From the IMG/VR virus record IMGVR_UViG_3300045738_001212, positions 62,001 to 126,000 of that record: a DNA stretch of 64,000 nucleotides; one strand, 5' to 3'. Positions 1-7,470 of the stretch are shown here, in pieces. The notes beneath the pieces were generated by a model, which was given only the letters and a program-made list of their open reading frames with translations, ran no database searches and was not told the DNA's origin. The translations under genes and the position numbers were made by a program. Each line of letters begins with the position of its first letter. Within the stretch, counting starts at the first letter, position 1. Origin of the DNA: a virus.

Positions 1-75
1 CAACTTCGACTCTGTTAGCACCCAAAAAGTTAAGCCTCCGAATACTAGCAATAAAATTGGTAACGCTACATTCAT
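1..75 (-). CDS. Membrane protein, 3' part cut by window edge
   Basis: The reading frame starts at an ATG at 75 and stays open to the left edge, giving 25 visible residues (MNVALPILLLVFGG...). The residues form a hydrophobic membrane segment or signal anchor. Its ATG overlaps the TGA of the upstream gene in an ATGA arrangement, the coupling used throughout this strand, which is the main evidence that it is real. Function is unknown. Confidence 0.6.
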   Translation of the reverse strand, partial: MNVALPILLLVFGGLTFWVLTESKL

Positions 76-275
76 GGTATCAAGTCATCTTTCAGGTACA
101 TTTCATAAAATTTTTCCAACTCATTTTCTATATCAAAGTCCAGTTCCCTGTCCATGCCCGTCTCGGCAAAATAAATATTACACTCGTCTTCGTTCAGATC
201 AAGCCACTCTTCAAAAGTCATTTTTGTTTTTTGCTCAATTTGCTTTTTGGAGGGCATTTTAATAATATTTTTCAT
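72..275 (-). CDS. Small acidic hypothetical protein
   Basis: This 67-aa protein is rich in Glu and Asp, with a basic N-terminus (KKQIEQKTK) and an acidic helical rest. I recognise no domain. Its stop overlaps the ATG of the next gene, so the two are probably translated from one message. Confidence 0.6.
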   Translation of the reverse strand: MKNIIKMPSKKQIEQKTKMTFEEWLDLNEDECNIYFAETGMDRELDFDIENELEKFYEMYLKDDLIP

Positions 276-315
276 TACACGTTTATCTCATCGACATATT
301 ACTTGGACATGTCCT

Positions 316-519
316 TTAAGGCTTTAAAAAGGTACTTGTCTTATCCATTTTGCATCCTTCCATTATCTTTTCGATAAGCCATTTTTCCATGCCCCTTTTT
401 GTGGCCCTCTTTTTGCCCGTCGCCTTCTTGTAGGCTTGCTTCCACTCTTCATCGAACTCACATTCAAGGAGTAAGCTCCCATCTTTTTGCGGTTTTTCTG
501 ATAATATTTTGAACATCAT
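316..519 (-). CDS. Hypothetical protein, paralogue of the 26.6-26.9 kb gene
   Basis: This 67-aa protein contains the segment ATGKKRATKRGMEKWLIEKI. It aligns by eye with QQTGKKRVTQKGMHTFITKI in the protein at 26611-26949, so the phage carries at least two copies of this basic alpha-helical module. It begins MM, and either Met could be the start. A nucleic-acid-binding role is possible because of the basic TGKKR block, but I do not recognise the family. Confidence 0.65.
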   Translation of the reverse strand: MMFKILSEKPQKDGSLLLECEFDEEWKQAYKKATGKKRATKRGMEKWLIEKIMEGCKMDKTSTFLKP

Positions 520-520
520 A

Positions 521-1144
521 TTAAAATGTTATTTTGCGCTCCAGCTTCCACAAGCTACCGGAAATTTTGCGTGTCCAGTTAAGTGATCTAGTTAAAAGCC
601 TAAACTTAAATCTTACTAGCTTATTCCAATACTTGAAGCAATATTTGTATCTCCATTTCTCTTCATATTCTTTTCGGTCTTTTGCTTCTTCTTTCCATTT
701 TATCTGATTGGCTTTGATCTCTGTGTTGTCATCAAGCCTGTATTGTGCTAGTTCCACGTCTCCTTGCACTTCTCCACTCTTTACATGGACGCGGTAATCT
801 ATCCAAGCATCATGCGTACTGTCTACATCATGAAGAATATCGTAGAACGTAATATAGCCTGTAAAGTTGTCCCTTACCCACTCATGGCTCTTTTCTTCCA
901 TAGACCACATAGGACTCCAAAACCCCCCGCTATCTCTATCCTTCTTCTCCTTTTCAGTTAGCTCCCTGTCCTCGTACTCCACCTTCTTCTCGTAAAGAAT
1001 TTTATCTTTGCCAATCTTGTACTCCATGAGGCAGTTAGCCAAATCCTTGGTTTGGAATACGTGGTCGTACCTAAAAGTAGGGACAGTATTCGCCCCGCCT
1101 CGTGGTAGCGGCATTTCGCAACTTATATTATCAAACATCCCCAT
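521..1144 (-). CDS. Phage hypothetical protein (GMFDNISCEMPLP type)
   Basis: This 207-aa protein starts at MGMFDNISCEMPLP. A longer frame begins 22 codons earlier, but that would overlap the upstream gene, while the start at 1144 lies just after the upstream stop at 1147. Proteins beginning M-F-D-x-x-x-C-E-x-P-L-P are common in phages and have no assigned function. The middle part (FQTKDL) resembles the gene at 29578-30144 (FDYVKCEYPLP, FQTFSMP), so the two are likely distant paralogues. The C-terminal 60 residues are rich in Arg, Lys and Trp. Confidence 0.7.
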   Translation of the reverse strand: MGMFDNISCEMPLPRGGANTVPTFRYDHVFQTKDLANCLMEYKIGKDKILYEKKVEYEDRELTEKEKKDRDSGGFWSPMWSMEEKSHEWVRDNFTGYITFYDILHDVDSTHDAWIDYRVHVKSGEVQGDVELAQYRLDDNTEIKANQIKWKEEAKDRKEYEEKWRYKYCFKYWNKLVRFKFRLLTRSLNWTRKISGSLWKLERKITF

Positions 1145-1146
1145 AA

Positions 1147-1383
1147 TTAATATCCATTCTGTCTTGTTATTGTCGTCCCAAATCCTAAAATTCTCAAAGT
1201 AAAATACCAATAAAACTCATCTTCTCTATGCAAAAAACACTCAGTAGGAAAACTAAAGCCATATGCGTAATACGGCTCATCGGGAGCCACCCAGCCCAAT
1301 TTCTTTCTTCTCCCTACCCACGGGAAATTGACATCGACTTCCCAATAGTCGCTCCAGTGTTTTTCTTTTCTATAAAGTTTCAT
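1147..1383 (-). CDS. Hypothetical protein, aromatic-rich
   Basis: A 78-aa protein with many Trp, Tyr and Phe residues and no recognised motif. Its ATG overlaps the TGA of a small membrane gene on its 5' side (ATGA), which supports the start. Confidence 0.6.
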   Translation of the reverse strand: MKLYRKEKHWSDYWEVDVNFPWVGRRKKLGWVAPDEPYYAYGFSFPTECFLHREDEFYWYFTLRILGFGTTITRQNGY

Positions 1384-1550
1384 TTTTTTAAAATTCTAAT
1401 TAGCAAAAGAACAGCTATCACCATTAAAGTCCATTTAATCCAAAGCAAAGCGTCGGTTATTTCCGGTGGCGTTACTATTTGTATGTCTGGGTTAACCTCT
1501 ATATTTATAGGGGGGCCAAGGATACCGTCAATTATTCCTTTCTTGTTCAC
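1380..1550 (-). CDS. Small membrane protein, GTG start
   Basis: A 56-aa protein starting at a GTG (MNKKGIIDGILGPP...) with one C-terminal membrane helix at about residues 38-54 and a basic end (RILKK). The GTG overlaps the TGA of the upstream gene (GTGA), and the stop overlaps the next ATG (ATGA). These two couplings are strong support for so short a gene. The N-terminal half is Pro- and Ile-rich and soluble. Function is unknown. Confidence 0.65.
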   Translation of the reverse strand: MNKKGIIDGILGPPINIEVNPDIQIVTPPEITDALLWIKWTLMVIAVLLLIRILKK

Positions 1551-1984
1551 AATAAAGCTTCTTCTATATTAATTTTATTTTTATTTTCACCCAAGGTGTG
1601 TGAGAAAAGGTCGTCGTATCTTTCTTGATAATAATTTAAATACTTGAGCATACCGTATTTCCTGATTTTGTCTTGAAAATTGGTGTCAAATTCTGGAAAG
1701 TCGGCAGTGTAATAATCTTCATTGTCTTTTATTTTTTCGTATTCTTCTTTGTATAGGTCTACATGATCCAAAAGGCCAATTATCCTATAGAGGTCTTTTA
1801 GCACTTTTACAATAATGACACCAAGCTCCTTGCTCGTCTCCTCGAAAGTTTTATTTAATTTCTCCGCTTCTTCAGGGTCTTCGAGGAACAAAACAAGTTC
1901 TTCGTTGGATATTCTATGATGCTCCTTAAGGTAAAACCCCAAAGAGTCATAGTTCATCATGTAATCATCAAAAAAATCTTTCAT
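1547..1984 (-). CDS. Hypothetical protein, acidic helical
   Basis: A 145-aa acidic protein, mostly predicted helix, with a Tyr- and Asp-rich N-terminus (MKDFFDDYMMNYDS). No catalytic motif is seen. It is coupled to the downstream small membrane gene. Confidence 0.6.
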   Translation of the reverse strand: MKDFFDDYMMNYDSLGFYLKEHHRISNEELVLFLEDPEEAEKLNKTFEETSKELGVIIVKVLKDLYRIIGLLDHVDLYKEEYEKIKDNEDYYTADFPEFDTNFQDKIRKYGMLKYLNYYQERYDDLFSHTLGENKNKINIEEALL

Positions 1985-1993
1985 AATTTAAAT

Positions 1994-2422
1994 TTAGAGG
2001 GACAAATATGGTTTTCCCTCACAAAGTTCTGTCGCCATTGCAATTGCTCCGTCAGCGTATTTTCTTGCGAGTCTTGATTCGGTTGCTCTTTCTTCTTCGG
2101 TAAGTTCTTCGCCTTCTACTCCAATGTCCACCTCGTAGTAGAATCTTAATTCGCCGAATTTTATTTTTACTTGTTTCGCAATGAACTTGGGTTTAATTAT
2201 CTTGCCACCCCCAAGTCCCACTCTATATGGATTAGTTAGGACATGACTTAATTTGTCAATTACTGGCAACCAATCTTCGGGTACATCCAAGCCCCAATGC
2301 ATACAAGACTTGTAGTAGTAGGCCCAAGCTCGGGAACTGTAGGCCTCAGCGTAATCCGGCTTTAGCCCTATGGCTTCCCGATAGAGGCTGGGGTATTTTT
2401 CTAGTATTTCTTGTTTTTCCAT
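1994..2422 (-). CDS. Phage hypothetical protein (KFGELRFYYE type)
   Basis: A 142-aa protein whose central stretch IKFGELRFYYE and C-terminal RKYADGAIAMATELCE match a widespread phage protein type. Members often end in a zinc-binding Cys pair; here only one Cys remains near the end. Function is unknown. Confidence 0.65.
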   Translation of the reverse strand: MEKQEILEKYPSLYREAIGLKPDYAEAYSSRAWAYYYKSCMHWGLDVPEDWLPVIDKLSHVLTNPYRVGLGGGKIIKPKFIAKQVKIKFGELRFYYEVDIGVEGEELTEEERATESRLARKYADGAIAMATELCEGKPYLSL

Positions 2423-2456
2423 TTTGTCCCAACTGTAAAGGAATCCTTGTCAGTTG

Positions 2457-3059
2457 CTAATCCCACAAATTTAAATAATATTTACCAAACAAGTCCAGCC
2501 CCTCTTGAGTTCTCTTGCCGTGCTTGTCGCATAGTGTCCAATCCCACTTTCTCTTATCCAATCCATCATACGCAACGCTACCATCGCTATAAGTGGTCTT
2601 CTTGTGCCTTTCGTCATAGTCCTTGGGCTTAATTGGCTCAATTGGGTCATCCCAGTGCTTGAACGACCAAATCATTTTATCTAAAGTTCTCTCCCATTTA
2701 CGCATGGCCCTGTCCATAGCTAACGCGCTCTCATTTCTGCTTAATTCAGAGTCGGCTGCATGGTCATAATCCTTTTCAAACATCTCGCTAGGACAACCGT
2801 TAAGATTATTTCGGAGGTACTTCAAGCGGGGCAAAACCGTCTTTGAGTGCCAACTATGAAAGTTCCACGCCTGTTCATGTGGGAAGCCCGTTTGCCAAGT
2901 CTGACGTTTATTACGCCACCAACCCGCAATCACTTCATACTTCCAGTAGAATCGCCACCAGACTCTTGTGTACCAAGGAGTCTTTGCCCTATCGGCAATA
3001 TCTTCCATGAATCGTCCAACGATTTCTTCTTTTATGATTGTTCTTTCTTCTTTACTCAT
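2457..3059 (-). CDS. Trp-rich phage hypothetical protein
   Basis: A 200-aa protein starting at MSKEERTIIKEE. The frame can be extended 40 codons upstream, but that part lies inside the preceding gene, and the ATG at 3059 overlaps that gene's end. It has a Trp- and Arg-rich stretch (WYTRVWWRFYWKYEV) and several Trp-containing helices. It is soluble and of unknown function. Confidence 0.65.
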   Translation of the reverse strand: MSKEERTIIKEEIVGRFMEDIADRAKTPWYTRVWWRFYWKYEVIAGWWRNKRQTWQTGFPHEQAWNFHSWHSKTVLPRLKYLRNNLNGCPSEMFEKDYDHAADSELSRNESALAMDRAMRKWERTLDKMIWSFKHWDDPIEPIKPKDYDERHKKTTYSDGSVAYDGLDKRKWDWTLCDKHGKRTQEGLDLFGKYYLNLWD

Positions 3060-3342
3060 CGCTTGTCTTATGCTTGTCTTTCGCTCCACAGCACTCCGGT
3101 GACGGAGTAACGGTTTCTTCAGGGGTTTCCCTCTGTAACCCAAGTTGCCACGCAAGTTCTTCATCGAGGTATTTTGCAATGCTCTCGTTGTGAAATCCCC
3201 ACGCTTGCAGAGCTTTCACTACTTGCCCCATTGTCTCACCAATATCCAAGTCGTCGTTGGTAATACTTATGCTTACCTTCGAGTGCATAGTGTCCGCACT
3301 TAAGCGAGACTGATCTTCGGTTGGTTCAATTGTTATTTTCAT
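3052..3342 (-). CDS. Hypothetical protein
   Basis: A 96-aa protein with an N-terminal beta-rich half (MKITIEPTEDQS..., KVSISITNDDLD) and a Glu/Pro-rich C-terminus containing a CC pair (PECCGAKDKHK). Its ATG overlaps the stop of the upstream gene by one base. No family recognised. Confidence 0.6.
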   Translation of the reverse strand: MKITIEPTEDQSRLSADTMHSKVSISITNDDLDIGETMGQVVKALQAWGFHNESIAKYLDEELAWQLGLQRETPEETVTPSPECCGAKDKHKTSDE

Positions 3343-3716
3343 TATACTCCCCCGTGCTCATGGGTTATGTCCTTTTCTAAAGCTGGGTCGAGGGACACGG
3401 CTTTCAGGAGAGCGGCCTCATCTTCGGACTCCTTGTCTATCTCCCTTACCCACGTCGTAACATCGTCATGTTCTTCTTGAATCCACAGGGCAAGTTCTAT
3501 GGCTTTTTCTTTATTTAGAATAACTTCGTCTTCGAAGTAATTGCCTTTGATTAGCACCATCCAGCACAGTCTCAGTCGCATCCACCAAGATAATTTGATG
3601 GGATTGATGCCCTGACGCCAATAGCTAAAGTACATCTCTTCCTCACCGTCGAACTTGGTAATGAGCATACCTTCGCCCCAACAGTCACACTTTATGAATT
3701 TTTCTCTGTCCGCCAT
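3342..3716 (-). CDS. Phage hypothetical protein, likely leaderless
   Basis: A 124-aa protein with KCDCWGEGMLI near the start followed by TKFDGEEEMYFSYW, a phrase shared by many phage hypothetical proteins. It is the first gene after a strong promoter at 3723-3751. The -10 box ends only 7 nt before the ATG, so the transcript probably starts on or next to the A of the start codon. Confidence 0.65.
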   Translation of the reverse strand: MADREKFIKCDCWGEGMLITKFDGEEEMYFSYWRQGINPIKLSWWMRLRLCWMVLIKGNYFEDEVILNKEKAIELALWIQEEHDDVTTWVREIDKESEDEAALLKAVSLDPALEKDITHEHGGV

Positions 3717-3722
3717 CTAAAT

Positions 3723-3751
3723 AGGGTAACAGAATTCTTCAGACGTGTCAA
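3723..3751 (-). promoter_or_regulatory. Sigma-70 type promoter, leaderless arrangement
   Basis: On the minus strand TTGACA (3751-3746) is followed by 17 nt and TACCCT (3728-3723). The predicted start falls at about 3716-3717, at the ATG of the following gene. Confidence 0.6.
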
Positions 3752-3771
3752 GCTTAAATCGACCACTTTAC

Positions 3772-4197
3772 TCATAATTCTAATTGCCGTTTTAACTCTC
3801 GCCAACCGTCCTTTACGTTTCGATCTGTATTCATCTCGTGGTTTGGAGCCCCGTCTTCAAAATCTTCTACATGATGTTCTTTTCTTAGCCTCCTGTTCGA
3901 TCTTAGTAAAATTTCTATTATTTGTCCCTTATTATTGCTTCTTAATTCTTTTCGCAGATGCTCATAAGGGTTTACTAAGCACATAACTACATGAGCACTT
4001 TTTTTGTTTAAATAGGTCGCCACAGCGTTTGCGTTTCTTATATTTTCTTCACGACCTTCTCTGCCGTAGTTTATATTCGTAAACATTTCTCGAAACTCGT
4101 CTCCATCAATGACGAATGGAGTTTGAAGACGTTCCGCTAATAGCTTACCCAAGGTCGTTTTGCCCGACCCCGGTTGCCCATACAACAGATAGATCAC
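3772..4197 (-). CDS. P-loop kinase, adenylylsulfate-kinase-like
   Basis: A 141-aa protein with a Walker A motif GQPGSGKTT at residues 7-15, then IDGDEFR at 30-36 and GREENIRNANAVA. The order P-loop, D-G-D, then an N-I-R helix is typical of APS kinase (CysC) and related small kinases. At 141 aa it is shorter than CysC (about 200 aa), so the true substrate is open; a nucleotide or polynucleotide kinase role is also possible. Confidence 0.75.
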   Translation of the reverse strand: MIYLLYGQPGSGKTTLGKLLAERLQTPFVIDGDEFREMFTNINYGREGREENIRNANAVATYLNKKSAHVVMCLVNPYEHLRKELRSNNKGQIIEILLRSNRRLRKEHHVEDFEDGAPNHEMNTDRNVKDGWRELKRQLEL

Positions 4198-4200
4198 CTG

Positions 4201-4275
4201 TTATTTGCCCTTTTTCTTCTTCTCTTTTTTGGGCTTCTTTTTTTCTCTTTTTGGTTTTGCTTTATCTCTTCCCAT
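4201..4275 (-). CDS. Tiny Lys-rich peptide
   Basis: A 24-aa frame, MGRDKAKPKREKKK..., in which more than half of the residues are Lys or Arg. It has a strong ribosome binding site (AAAGGAG) spaced correctly before its ATG and ends just ahead of the kinase gene. Such short Lys-rich peptides occur in other phages; nucleic acid binding is a guess. Confidence 0.5.
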   Translation of the reverse strand: MGRDKAKPKREKKKPKKEKKKKGK

Positions 4276-4287
4276 GATGTTTCTCCT

Positions 4288-4653
4288 TTATTTTACAAAT
4301 CTATCTACATTATATCCACTATCTTCAACAGCTTTTATGATGCGCGTCTTGTCGTGTTTTTTGATACCTTTGGGGTCAATGCGCGGATGTATTTCATATA
4401 TTAAAACCAAGCCAGTTTTATAATTAACATGTATTGATTTAATAAAGGACAATTTCATCAATCCCTTTTTCAGTCCAACCGCGCAAGATGGACACACCAA
4501 CCCCTTTACGTAAACTTTATATGCGAGTATGGAATCAATTTCACCAGTCACCGATATCGGACCCAAGGGGTGTAGCTCTGGGCGTGATTGCTGTTGGGTT
4601 GACGGACAACCCGCCACAAAAACTGCCGCAATTAATAATAGTAATTTTTTCAT
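4288..4653 (-). CDS. Lipoprotein with heavy-metal-associated-like domain
   Basis: A 121-aa protein with a lipoprotein signal (MKKLLLLIAAVFVAGC, lipid-bearing Cys16). This is followed by GLVCPSCAVGLKKGL with Cys54 and Cys57, close to the G-M-x-C-x-x-C of HMA metal-binding domains (MerP/CopZ fold). The last third (IIKAVEDSGYNV) also matches the end of an HMA domain. A membrane-anchored metal-binding protein is likely; the metal is unknown. Confidence 0.7.
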   Translation of the reverse strand: MKKLLLLIAAVFVAGCPSTQQQSRPELHPLGPISVTGEIDSILAYKVYVKGLVCPSCAVGLKKGLMKLSFIKSIHVNYKTGLVLIYEIHPRIDPKGIKKHDKTRIIKAVEDSGYNVDRFVK

Positions 4654-4839
4654 TTAATAGTGTCCTCCCTCGCATCCTTCATCGGGTATATTATGTAAAT
4701 TATTTTTTGGGTCTTGTTTCCCCCACATTTCAGCAAACCCCTTAAAGAACAAGTAGGCGATTAACCCCCACAAAGAAGCAGCTATACAAATCAGAGTCCA
4801 TTTGATAATTCCTATTTCTTTTAATAATTCTTCCCACAT
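4654..4839 (-). CDS. Small membrane protein
   Basis: A 61-aa protein starting at MWEELLKEIG. The 12 extra upstream codons in frame overlap the preceding gene and are left out. It has one membrane helix at about residues 12-35 and a polar tail ending CEGGHY. Unknown function. Confidence 0.55.
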   Translation of the reverse strand: MWEELLKEIGIIKWTLICIAASLWGLIAYLFFKGFAEMWGKQDPKNNLHNIPDEGCEGGHY

Positions 4840-4843
4840 AATT

Positions 4844-5152
4844 TTAATATATTTTAGTTTTTGTAAAGGTTCCATCGTCTTCCAGCACCCAAACTACATC
4901 TCCTTCTCCACAGTCTTTAGTTAATTTTATTTCGTATTCGCCCTTCTCGTTTATAATTCCTACTGTTTTCGTGCAGTGCCGTAAATATTCTGCCTTTGCT
5001 GTCCTTATGCCTTCGTTTACCGTTCCCTCTTTTAATTTCTTTTCCGTTATTTTTTTAGCCTTGGGCTTCTTCTTGGTCTTGGCGGGTTCTTTCTTCTTTA
5101 GGCTACCTACTATACCTACTCCTAAATTTTTATGTTCTCCGGTGTCTTTCAT
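4844..5152 (-). CDS. Lys-rich hypothetical protein
   Basis: A 102-aa protein with a Lys- and Pro-rich N-terminal 45 residues (KKKEPAKTKKKPKAKK) and a small folded C-terminal domain containing EIKLTKDCGEGDVVWVL. No family recognised. Confidence 0.55.
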   Translation of the reverse strand: MKDTGEHKNLGVGIVGSLKKKEPAKTKKKPKAKKITEKKLKEGTVNEGIRTAKAEYLRHCTKTVGIINEKGEYEIKLTKDCGEGDVVWVLEDDGTFTKTKIY

Positions 5153-5159
5153 TTGTGGT

Positions 5160-5390
5160 TCATCCGTCGTCTCCTATAGCGTCAACTGGGCAACCGTTCA
5201 TGGCCTCGGCGCACAAAGCTTCTTCTTCCTCGTTCTCGGGTTGTTTGTAGACGAACGAATAGCCGCCGTCTTCATTACGTTTATAATTGTCCGGGGCCGT
5301 TTCGCGGCACAGGTCGCAGTCGATACACTCGGTATCGCAGTAATATTTCCCCGCAACGTTATCTTCGTATTTGTCCTCTTTGAATGCCAT
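5160..5390 (-). CDS. Ferredoxin
   Basis: A 76-aa acidic protein with Cys at 22, 25 and 28 (CIDCDLC) and Cys67 in GCPVDAI, the ligand pattern of a single-cluster [4Fe-4S] ferredoxin. Additional Cys18 and Cys60 are present. Acidic surface and length (60-80 aa) fit the family. It would be a small electron carrier; the partner enzyme in this genome is not obvious, with class I ribonucleotide reductase and ThyX the other redox enzymes in the window. Confidence 0.85.
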   Translation of the reverse strand: MAFKEDKYEDNVAGKYYCDTECIDCDLCRETAPDNYKRNEDGGYSFVYKQPENEEEEALCAEAMNGCPVDAIGDDG

Positions 5391-5391
5391 A

Positions 5392-5991
5392 TTATTCTCC
5401 TAACGGATTCAGCAAGCTCGCTGGTAATTCATTGATTTCTACCACTTTTCCGTTCTCGTCTGTCCTAAAGCGGAAGGCTGTTTTCTCGTCGCCCGTTGCG
5501 TTAAAAATTTTTTTCTTTAATACTATTTCTTTGTAAGGCTTAATTCTTATTAGCGTTATCGTCGCCTCTATAGGTTTTTTGTCTTTCTTGGAGTAGACGT
5601 GGACATTAACAATGTTGTCTCCCTGCACTGCCCCGCGAAAAGCCACAATTTCCTCATTGAACCCAATTATCTTGCCTTTCTCATCTTTTGCTAGGCTGTT
5701 ATTCCTAGACTTACCAAGGGCATCATGATTCAAACTAATCAAGCTACCCTCTCCTCCTTCCCTGTTATTAAAGCTTACGACATGCCCCGACGCTGCTTGC
5801 ACATAAAGGTCTAGGTCATCCTCACTGTCCCCAGCCCACGTTAATGTCACTTCGTATAGAGTATTCGGAGGGCGCGTCTTCGTCTTCTCTTCCTCGTTTT
5901 TAAGTAAGAAAAGAATAGCTACCAACATCAACAAGCAACAAAAAAGCACATCGATGAATGGCCTAAATGAAAAATATCTTCTAATCGTCAT
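5392..5991 (-). CDS. ExbD/TolR-like membrane protein
   Basis: A 199-aa protein with a short cytoplasmic N-terminus, FRPFIDVLF, and one membrane helix at residues 12-31. Asp14 sits at the start of the helix, the position of the conserved proton-carrying Asp in TolR/ExbD. The periplasmic part (WAGDSEDDLDLYV onwards) is beta-rich and unlike the usual ExbD C-domain. It overlaps the ExbB-like gene by 11 nt, so the pair probably forms a proton-driven channel complex. Confidence 0.65.
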   Translation of the reverse strand: MTIRRYFSFRPFIDVLFCCLLMLVAILFLLKNEEEKTKTRPPNTLYEVTLTWAGDSEDDLDLYVQAASGHVVSFNNREGGEGSLISLNHDALGKSRNNSLAKDEKGKIIGFNEEIVAFRGAVQGDNIVNVHVYSKKDKKPIEATITLIRIKPYKEIVLKKKIFNATGDEKTAFRFRTDENGKVVEINELPASLLNPLGE

Positions 5992-6466
5992 GCTCTAACT
6001 TAGACTTTAAAATCATTAGCTGCACTTGAAGTGGCAAACTAAAGACTATACCACAAATAGTGGTATAAAATGCAGTATTTAAACCGATCTTAAGTCCGGC
6101 CACTATGCTACTTACAGACGCTTCCTCGTTAAGATTAGTAGCTGTAGCTAAACACAGCCCAAAGACCGTACCCAGCAAACCGAGGGAAAAGAAATGCTCG
6201 GCAGCAAACCAACCCACATCTGAACGAGCAATCAATTTCGCTCTGTCGTCCTTTTCTCCGATTGTGCTTCCGCTCCCTATCCTGTCGGCTAGATAGCATA
6301 GCCTTCCCACTAAACCAGAAACAGCCACATACAGGGTCATTATCACGATACTCAAGTAACTAACGTCACCCTTGATCATTAATGAAACAACCCCCTTTGT
6401 CTCAGCAAAGAAAATTGCCGTTAACATAACGGCGTTTAACAAGAACCATTTTACAAAAGTAGTCAT
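5981..6466 (-). CDS. MotA/TolQ/ExbB-like proton channel protein
   Basis: A 161-aa protein with membrane segments at about 4-22, 36-58, 92-110 and 126-148. The third and fourth segments (SLGLLGTVFGLCLA and GLKIGLNTAFYTTICGIVF) carry the G-L-L-G-T-V and G-x-x-x-A-L/F-x-T-T patterns of the MotA/TolQ/ExbB domain. It is shorter than ExbB (about 240 aa) because the cytoplasmic loop is small. It is translationally linked to the ExbD-like gene. What work the pair performs for a phage is unknown. Confidence 0.7.
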   Translation of the reverse strand: MTTFVKWFLLNAVMLTAIFFAETKGVVSLMIKGDVSYLSIVIMTLYVAVSGLVGRLCYLADRIGSGSTIGEKDDRAKLIARSDVGWFAAEHFFSLGLLGTVFGLCLATATNLNEEASVSSIVAGLKIGLNTAFYTTICGIVFSLPLQVQLMILKSKLEHDD

Positions 6467-6651
6467 TTGTTTCCCTCCCCTTTGTCGAAAAAGTCTATCT
6501 CTATTTCGCCTTTAGCTTTTTTCCATTTTGAGTGACAGACCGCTGCCCTTTGCTTCGGGTCTGCGAATTCTTTTCTCATTACTGGATCGCTCATGCATTT
6601 GCTTATGAAACCCTTTTGGTCTTGGTTTCCCTTCGGTGACGGTAATGGCAT
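6463..6651 (-). CDS. Phage hypothetical protein (MPLPSPKGNQDQKGFISKCM type)
   Basis: A 62-aa protein with FISKCMSDPVMRKEF and KQRAAVCHSKWKKAK. This module is widely seen in tailed phages, alone or at the end of prohead protease or portal genes. Its role is unknown. It overlaps the ExbB-like gene by 4 nt. Confidence 0.75.
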   Translation of the reverse strand: MPLPSPKGNQDQKGFISKCMSDPVMRKEFADPKQRAAVCHSKWKKAKGEIEIDFFDKGEGNK

Positions 6652-6652
6652 T

Positions 6653-7048
6653 TTATAGTTCCTCTATTCTTTTAGATTTGTCATCTATGATTAAATCACA
6701 AGCTGGCTTGATATACTTACCCTTGGAACCTGTCGATAAATCATGAAATTTACAACCCCAAGATTCCAACTGCCCCCAAGTAAATTCATAATAACACCTC
6801 TCTAGTGCTCTAGATTTCTTAGAACCACCCCTAGCGGTCCAATAGATAACGTACCAACCTTCGTCATATAGTTTGTTTATTTTTGCAATATTAGCCGTGT
6901 GCCCAATGGCTTTATCATATCTTCTTTCGCCCTCATAAAAACATATCGTTTCGTCTACGTCTACCAATACGACCCGTCTATCATCAGAAGAAAGCTTCTT
7001 CGACTCATGGAATTCTGCGTTTTCGGTGCTCTTCGGGTGTTCTGTCAT
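6653..7048 (-). CDS. HAD-superfamily phosphatase
   Basis: A 131-aa protein with VVLVDVDETICF: Asp30 and Asp32 form the D-x-D nucleophile pair. Motif II is in IYWTARGG and the final acidic motif is LIIDDKS. The type resembles small HAD proteins found near sugar or nucleotide genes in phages. Substrate unknown; a sugar-phosphate or nucleotide phosphatase role is an inference. Confidence 0.8.
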   Translation of the reverse strand: MTEHPKSTENAEFHESKKLSSDDRRVVLVDVDETICFYEGERRYDKAIGHTANIAKINKLYDEGWYVIYWTARGGSKKSRALERCYYEFTWGQLESWGCKFHDLSTGSKGKYIKPACDLIIDDKSKRIEEL

Positions 7049-7154
7049 TTTTCTCTCCTCTTTCCACGTTTTTCATAATGCTAAGGCAATTATTTAACAT
7101 ACCCCAACATAAAAAAGCGACTACCACGGCTACTACGAAAAGAACAATCTCCAT
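7005..7154 (-). CDS. Small membrane protein
   Basis: A 49-aa frame starting MEIVLFVVAVVVAFLCW with one membrane helix at residues 2-20 and a charged tail ending EEHRKRRIP. Its start lies 2 nt after the stop of the upstream lipoprotein gene, and its tail overlaps the start of the HAD gene by 44 nt in another frame. Position and hydrophobic pattern support it, but it is short. Confidence 0.45.
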   Translation of the reverse strand: MEIVLFVVAVVVAFLCWGMLNNCLSIMKNVERGEKNDRTPEEHRKRRIP

Positions 7155-7155
7155 C

Positions 7156-7470
7156 TTATTCATCCTTACGCTTGAACTTTTTCATTCCATACCTTACAGC
7201 CAACAAGACCGCTAAAGTAACGACGCAATACCAGAGTAAATTCCCCACTGTTTCTGCTGTGATAGGCGGATTGTTCGAGACGGGAAGCTTTATCACCTTA
7301 CCATTTTCGTCAACGACAGGCTCGGATTTTGTTTCGTTTTCCTTTTTCAAACCTATCGCTTCGCCAATGTCTTCCCCAACTGATTTTGCAATCGTATAGG
7401 GAAGCTTTATGATCTTGCACCCAGATAAACAAATCAAAATACAAAATAAATATACACCTACATTTTTCAT
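7156..7470 (-). CDS. Lipoprotein with C-terminal membrane helix
   Basis: A 104-aa protein with a lipoprotein signal (LFCILICLSGC, Cys18), a middle part of about 50 polar residues, and a second membrane helix at about 77-95 followed by KKFKRKDE. The positive tail suggests the C-terminus stays in the cytoplasm. Unknown function. Confidence 0.65.
   Translation of the reverse strand: MKNVGVYLFCILICLSGCKIIKLPYTIAKSVGEDIGEAIGLKKENETKSEPVVDENGKVIKLPVSNNPPITAETVGNLLWYCVVTLAVLLAVRYGMKKFKRKDE

Noticed and set aside
4174-4423. Hydrophobic plus-strand frames rich in Phe and Leu
   Set aside because: They are antisense to the Lys-rich peptide and the lipoprotein gene; the bias comes from AAG/AAA codons on the other strand.
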